From the NCBI GenBank assembly GCA_030753265.1, contig JASMCQ010000052.1, forward strand, positions 1 to 8,145: a stretch of 8,145 bases of DNA, written 5' to 3'. Origin of the DNA: Dehalococcoidia bacterium. Lineage in GTDB: Bacteria; Chloroflexota; Dehalococcoidia; UBA3495. Each line of letters starts with the position of its first letter. Within the stretch, counting starts at the first letter, position 1. A program made the position numbers and the translations under genes. The notes below the pieces were generated by a model that searched no databases, was not told where the DNA came from, and worked only from the letters and a program-made list of their open reading frames with translations. This document shows positions 6,220 to 8,145 of this stretch, one piece after another.

Positions 6220-7059
6220 CTAGGACGAGCACGAAAAACTTTCCAGCAGCCGGTCGAAACGGAGCTGCACTACCGTGGCGTCGTCGCCGGTCAGGGTCAG
6301 TCGAAACGCGGTTTGGGGCAGGGTGCAGACCCAGGTGCCGATGAGGCCGCCGCCGCCGCTGGTTCCGCCGGAATCCGAGGTCTTGAAACCGCCGAAGACG
6401 CCCGGCTCCCGGTCCACGACGATGTCGCCGTCGCGAATTGGGTCAAAGGTGAAATCCGGCTGGCTGTTTCTGAGAATGCTGTAAGTGTCGGCCAAGAAGG
6501 ACAGCGGTTCACGGTCCTCCTGGGGGCCCCAGATGAGGGCCACGTTAACCCCTCCGTTGGCGAAACTGACGGTGCCCTGCTGGGCGTTCGGCTCTGGCCC
6601 GGTCCATCCGGCGGCCCGGACATCGGCGTCTTGGTCTAGCTTGAGGGTGAAGCCATACTCATCGATTGCGTCCGGCAATGCCGGTGTCGGCGTGGGCACC
6701 GGCGTGGGAGTGGAAGTTGGCGCCGGCGTGGGAGTGGAAGTTGGCGCCGGCGTGGCCGTAGCCGCCGGAACGGGCGTGGCCGTGGGCGCCGGGGTAGCGG
6801 TTGCCGCCGGAGCAGGCGTGGCCGTCGCCGTCGCCACCGAAGTGGGTATGACGGTTGGAGCGGGCATGGCGGTAGGAACCGGGGTGGGCGCCGGAACCGC
6901 CGTCGGCGCCGCGGTGGGAACCGGCGCAAGGGTTGCCGTGGGCGGTGGAGGCGCGGGTGTCTCCGTCGCCGCCCCTCCCCCACATGCTGCCAGTGCAAGA
7001 GTTGCTACGGTAAGAAGGACAATTACACCAAATCGGCCGATACATTTCTTTTCAGTCAT
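6220..7059 (-). CDS. Lipoprotein with Thr/Pro/Ala-rich linker and C-terminal globular domain
   Basis: The 279-residue product has a basic N-terminus (MTEKKCIGRFG), a hydrophobic core and a lipobox LAAC with lipidated C26. It is therefore a secreted lipoprotein anchored outside the membrane. Residues about 30-126 are an extended Thr/Pro/Ala/Val linker (repeats such as TATPAP and TSTPTPAP), likely unstructured and able to span a cell wall. Residues about 127-279 form a beta-rich domain (DEYGFTLKLDQ, VNVALIWGP, FRLTLTGDD) ending FSCSS, with C245 and C277 as a possible disulfide. Its spacing faintly recalls PsbP-like domains, but I cannot assign it. The start at 7059 is chosen because a signal peptide follows at once and AGGAACGAGG precedes it. 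The frame is open to 7539 but the extension overlaps another gene. Function unknown. Confidence 0.82.
   Translation of the reverse strand: MTEKKCIGRFGVIVLLTVATLALAACGGGAATETPAPPPPTATLAPVPTAAPTAVPAPTPVPTAMPAPTVIPTSVATATATPAPAATATPAPTATPVPAATATPAPTSTPTPAPTSTPTPVPTPTPALPDAIDEYGFTLKLDQDADVRAAGWTGPEPNAQQGTVSFANGGVNVALIWGPQEDREPLSFLADTYSILRNSQPDFTFDPIRDGDIVVDREPGVFGGFKTSDSGGTSGGGGLIGTWVCTLPQTAFRLTLTGDDATVVQLRFDRLLESFSCSS
6701..6748 (-). repeat. Perfect 24-bp tandem duplication in the lipoprotein linker
   Basis: Positions 6701-6724 and 6725-6748 are identical over 24 bases and in frame, encoding two copies of an eight-residue Thr/Ser/Pro/Ala unit (TSTPTPAP register). A partial third copy follows. 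Identity at DNA level, including third codon positions, points to a recent slippage duplication and a linker of variable length. Confidence 0.85.
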
Positions 7060-7277
7060 ACCCTCGTTCCTGGTTCCGGTATAGAGACCGATATCCGGCG
7101 TTAACCGGCCGCGTCCTGGTGCGCCTGGTCTGGGCCACCTACCCGATGCTGAGTAGCCCTGGCTTATTCCGATTTTGAGAAAGCCCCACACTTGGAGGCC
7201 GGTGTCGGTTACGGGTCCAAGGGGCCTCCCCTCGTCCTTCCTTCTCCGGTGGGTCCGAGGGAGGTGAGGGCCAAGCT

Positions 7278-7310
7278 CCGCGGGCCGGGCATTCAGCCTC
7301 TGGCCCGCGG
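7278..7310 (-). terminator. Strong T-less hairpin after the repeat-protein gene
   Basis: CCGCGGGCC (7278-7286) and GGCCCGCGG (7302-7310) are perfect 9-bp complements with a 15-base loop, extendable by a wobble and a C-G pair. The hairpin begins 11 bases past the stop codon at 7322-7324 of the minus-strand gene. No T-run follows, so it may be a T-independent terminator or an mRNA 3'-end stabiliser. Confidence 0.4.
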
Positions 7311-7321
7311 GGAAGCCGGGC

Positions 7322-8145
7322 CTACTGGCCACCGAACAGGGCGCCGCCGAAGATATCCAGTGCGTCGCCCTGTAAAGCGGTCCCACCGTCTCCGGCCGCC
7401 GGGCCGGCGACATCGGCCAACAGGTCGAAGCTGGTGGCCCCGCCGGTGATGTCATCAAAGTTCGCCGCGCCGCCTCCCAGTAGGTCCGCACCCAGGGCGT
7501 CGAGGGCGGCTTCCTGGTGGCCGTCGTCCAGCGTTCCAAGTTGGTCGCCGTCGAGGCCCGCCACCATGCCGCTGACCGCGCCGGGATCCAGGGCCCCGAA
7601 GTCGCCCGCCTCGAGGTTCGTCACCATCGCTTCGAGCACGTCCGAGTCCAGGCCGGTGATCTGGGTATGGTCGACGGCGGTTGCCAGTCCGAACAGCTGG
7701 CCCGAGTCTAGGGCACCCATCTGTTCGGTGTCCAATGCGCCAGCGACGGCGAAGGCCTGCTCATCACCCAACCCGGCCAGGTTATCCTGGCTGAAGTTGC
7801 CCACCACCTGGGACACCTGATCGCCGCCCAGGCCTCCTATCTGGGTATCGTCCATGGCGCCGAACATTCCGGCAAGCTGGTCCCCTTCCAGGTCCAGCGC
7901 AGTATCCAGCCCCATGGTATCGAACATGCCGAAGGCGCTGTCCGCGTCCATGAACTGGAAGTCGGCCCCACCCATGGCCCCGGCGGCGTCGAATAGCTGG
8001 TCGGAGTCGAAGCTCGTGACGTGGTCGTGGTCCATGGCGCCGAACATCCCTGCCAGGCTTTCTCCGCCCATGCCCATGGCCTGGTCGAAGCCCATGGTGT
8101 CGAACGCTTCGAACACCTGGTCTTTGCCCATCTCTTCATAGGCCG
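7322..8145 (-). CDS. Acidic protein of 20-residue repeats, 5' end beyond window
   Basis: The frame is open to the window edge (reading AYEEMGKDQVF there), so the true start is probably outside; an ATG at 8131 is possible but has no clear SD. From 8131 there are 269 residues: ten to eleven units of exactly 20 residues (for example GDQLAGMFGAMDDTQIGGLG and SGQLFGLATAVDHTQITGLD), then a 47-residue Gly/Ala/Asp-rich tail. Hydrophobics recur at unit positions 4, 7, 11, 16 and 19, Gln at 3 and 15, and Asp at 12 and 20. It contains no Arg, Cys, Trp or Tyr and a single Lys, so it is strongly acidic. No signal peptide or membrane helix is visible in this part. No known family is assigned; the Q-h-x-x-h rhythm loosely recalls short repeats of large bacterial surface proteins. 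A hairpin follows the stop. Confidence 0.72.
   Translation of the reverse strand, partial: AYEEMGKDQVFEAFDTMGFDQAMGMGGESLAGMFGAMDHDHVTSFDSDQLFDAAGAMGGADFQFMDADSAFGMFDTMGLDTALDLEGDQLAGMFGAMDDTQIGGLGGDQVSQVVGNFSQDNLAGLGDEQAFAVAGALDTEQMGALDSGQLFGLATAVDHTQITGLDSDVLEAMVTNLEAGDFGALDPGAVSGMVAGLDGDQLGTLDDGHQEAALDALGADLLGGGAANFDDITGGATSFDLLADVAGPAAGDGGTALQGDALDIFGGALFGGQ
7526..8125 (-). repeat. Ten tandem 60-bp (20-residue) protein-coding repeats
   Basis: Protein periodicity is exactly 20 residues without indels across 600 bases. At DNA level most units have diverged, but two blocks share a 180-bp (three-unit) offset: tccatggcgccgaacat at 7851-7867 and 8031-8047, and cccatggt-t-cgaac at 7911-7925 and 8091-8105. 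This suggests a later duplication of a three-unit block on top of older 60-bp amplification. Confidence 0.75.

Noticed and set aside
6485..7084. Plus-strand frame encoding a Val/Gly/Ala-rich 199-residue protein
   Set aside because: It is the mirror image of the lipoprotein's Thr/Pro/Ala linker; the repetitive composition comes from the antisense strand.
7060..7539. Upstream extension of the lipoprotein frame
   Set aside because: It would place 160 residues before the signal peptide and overlap the repeat-protein gene; the lipobox and SD fix the start at 7059.
7434..8141. Plus-strand frames rich in Pro/Ser/Ala opposite the repeat gene
   Set aside because: Antisense shadows of the repeat array; the 20-residue register is only coherent on the minus strand.
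1..8145. tRNA, rRNA, CRISPR array, prophage or toxin-antitoxin module
   Set aside because: No cloverleaf, rRNA core sequence, spaced direct repeats, phage gene or recognisable toxin pair was seen on either strand.

Overview
The window is GC-rich bacterial DNA. The strongest lineage hint is a lipoprotein with a long Thr/Pro/Ala linker, a style common in Chloroflexota (SAR202/Dehalococcoidia-like genomes). With no marker gene present, that assignment is a guess. Nearly all genes are on the minus strand. They have good Shine-Dalgarno (SD) sequences and a few TATAAT-type -10 boxes with poor -35 boxes.

Layout: positions 1-140 look like one end of an insertion sequence that cuts off a SnoaL-like ester cyclase after 48 codons (138-284). 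Positions 285-2300 are gene-poor. They hold a 73-aa SH3/KOW-like protein (644-865), a 68-aa two-helix membrane protein (1415-1621) and a 49-aa single-helix membrane protein (1920-2069), the first two followed by terminator-like hairpins. A complete 553-aa thiamine-diphosphate enzyme of the benzoylformate decarboxylase/acetolactate synthase superfamily fills 2307-3968. A plus-strand 69-aa zinc-ribbon protein lies at 4436-4645. A Nit6803-like nitrilase at 4708-5752 is broken by one extra base two codons after its catalytic cysteine, and its leader can fold into a long multi-stem structure. A 279-aa lipoprotein occupies 6220-7059. The right edge holds a minus-strand gene of near-perfect 20-residue repeats (7322 to beyond 8145), open at the window edge.

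No clear operon is visible. The TPP enzyme and the nitrilase could both belong to nitrile/2-oxo-acid metabolism, but a plus-strand gene separates them and each appears to have its own promoter. The most unusual items are the acidic 20-residue-repeat protein, which has almost no basic or aromatic-polar residues, the nitrilase frameshift at the active site, and the folded nitrilase leader.
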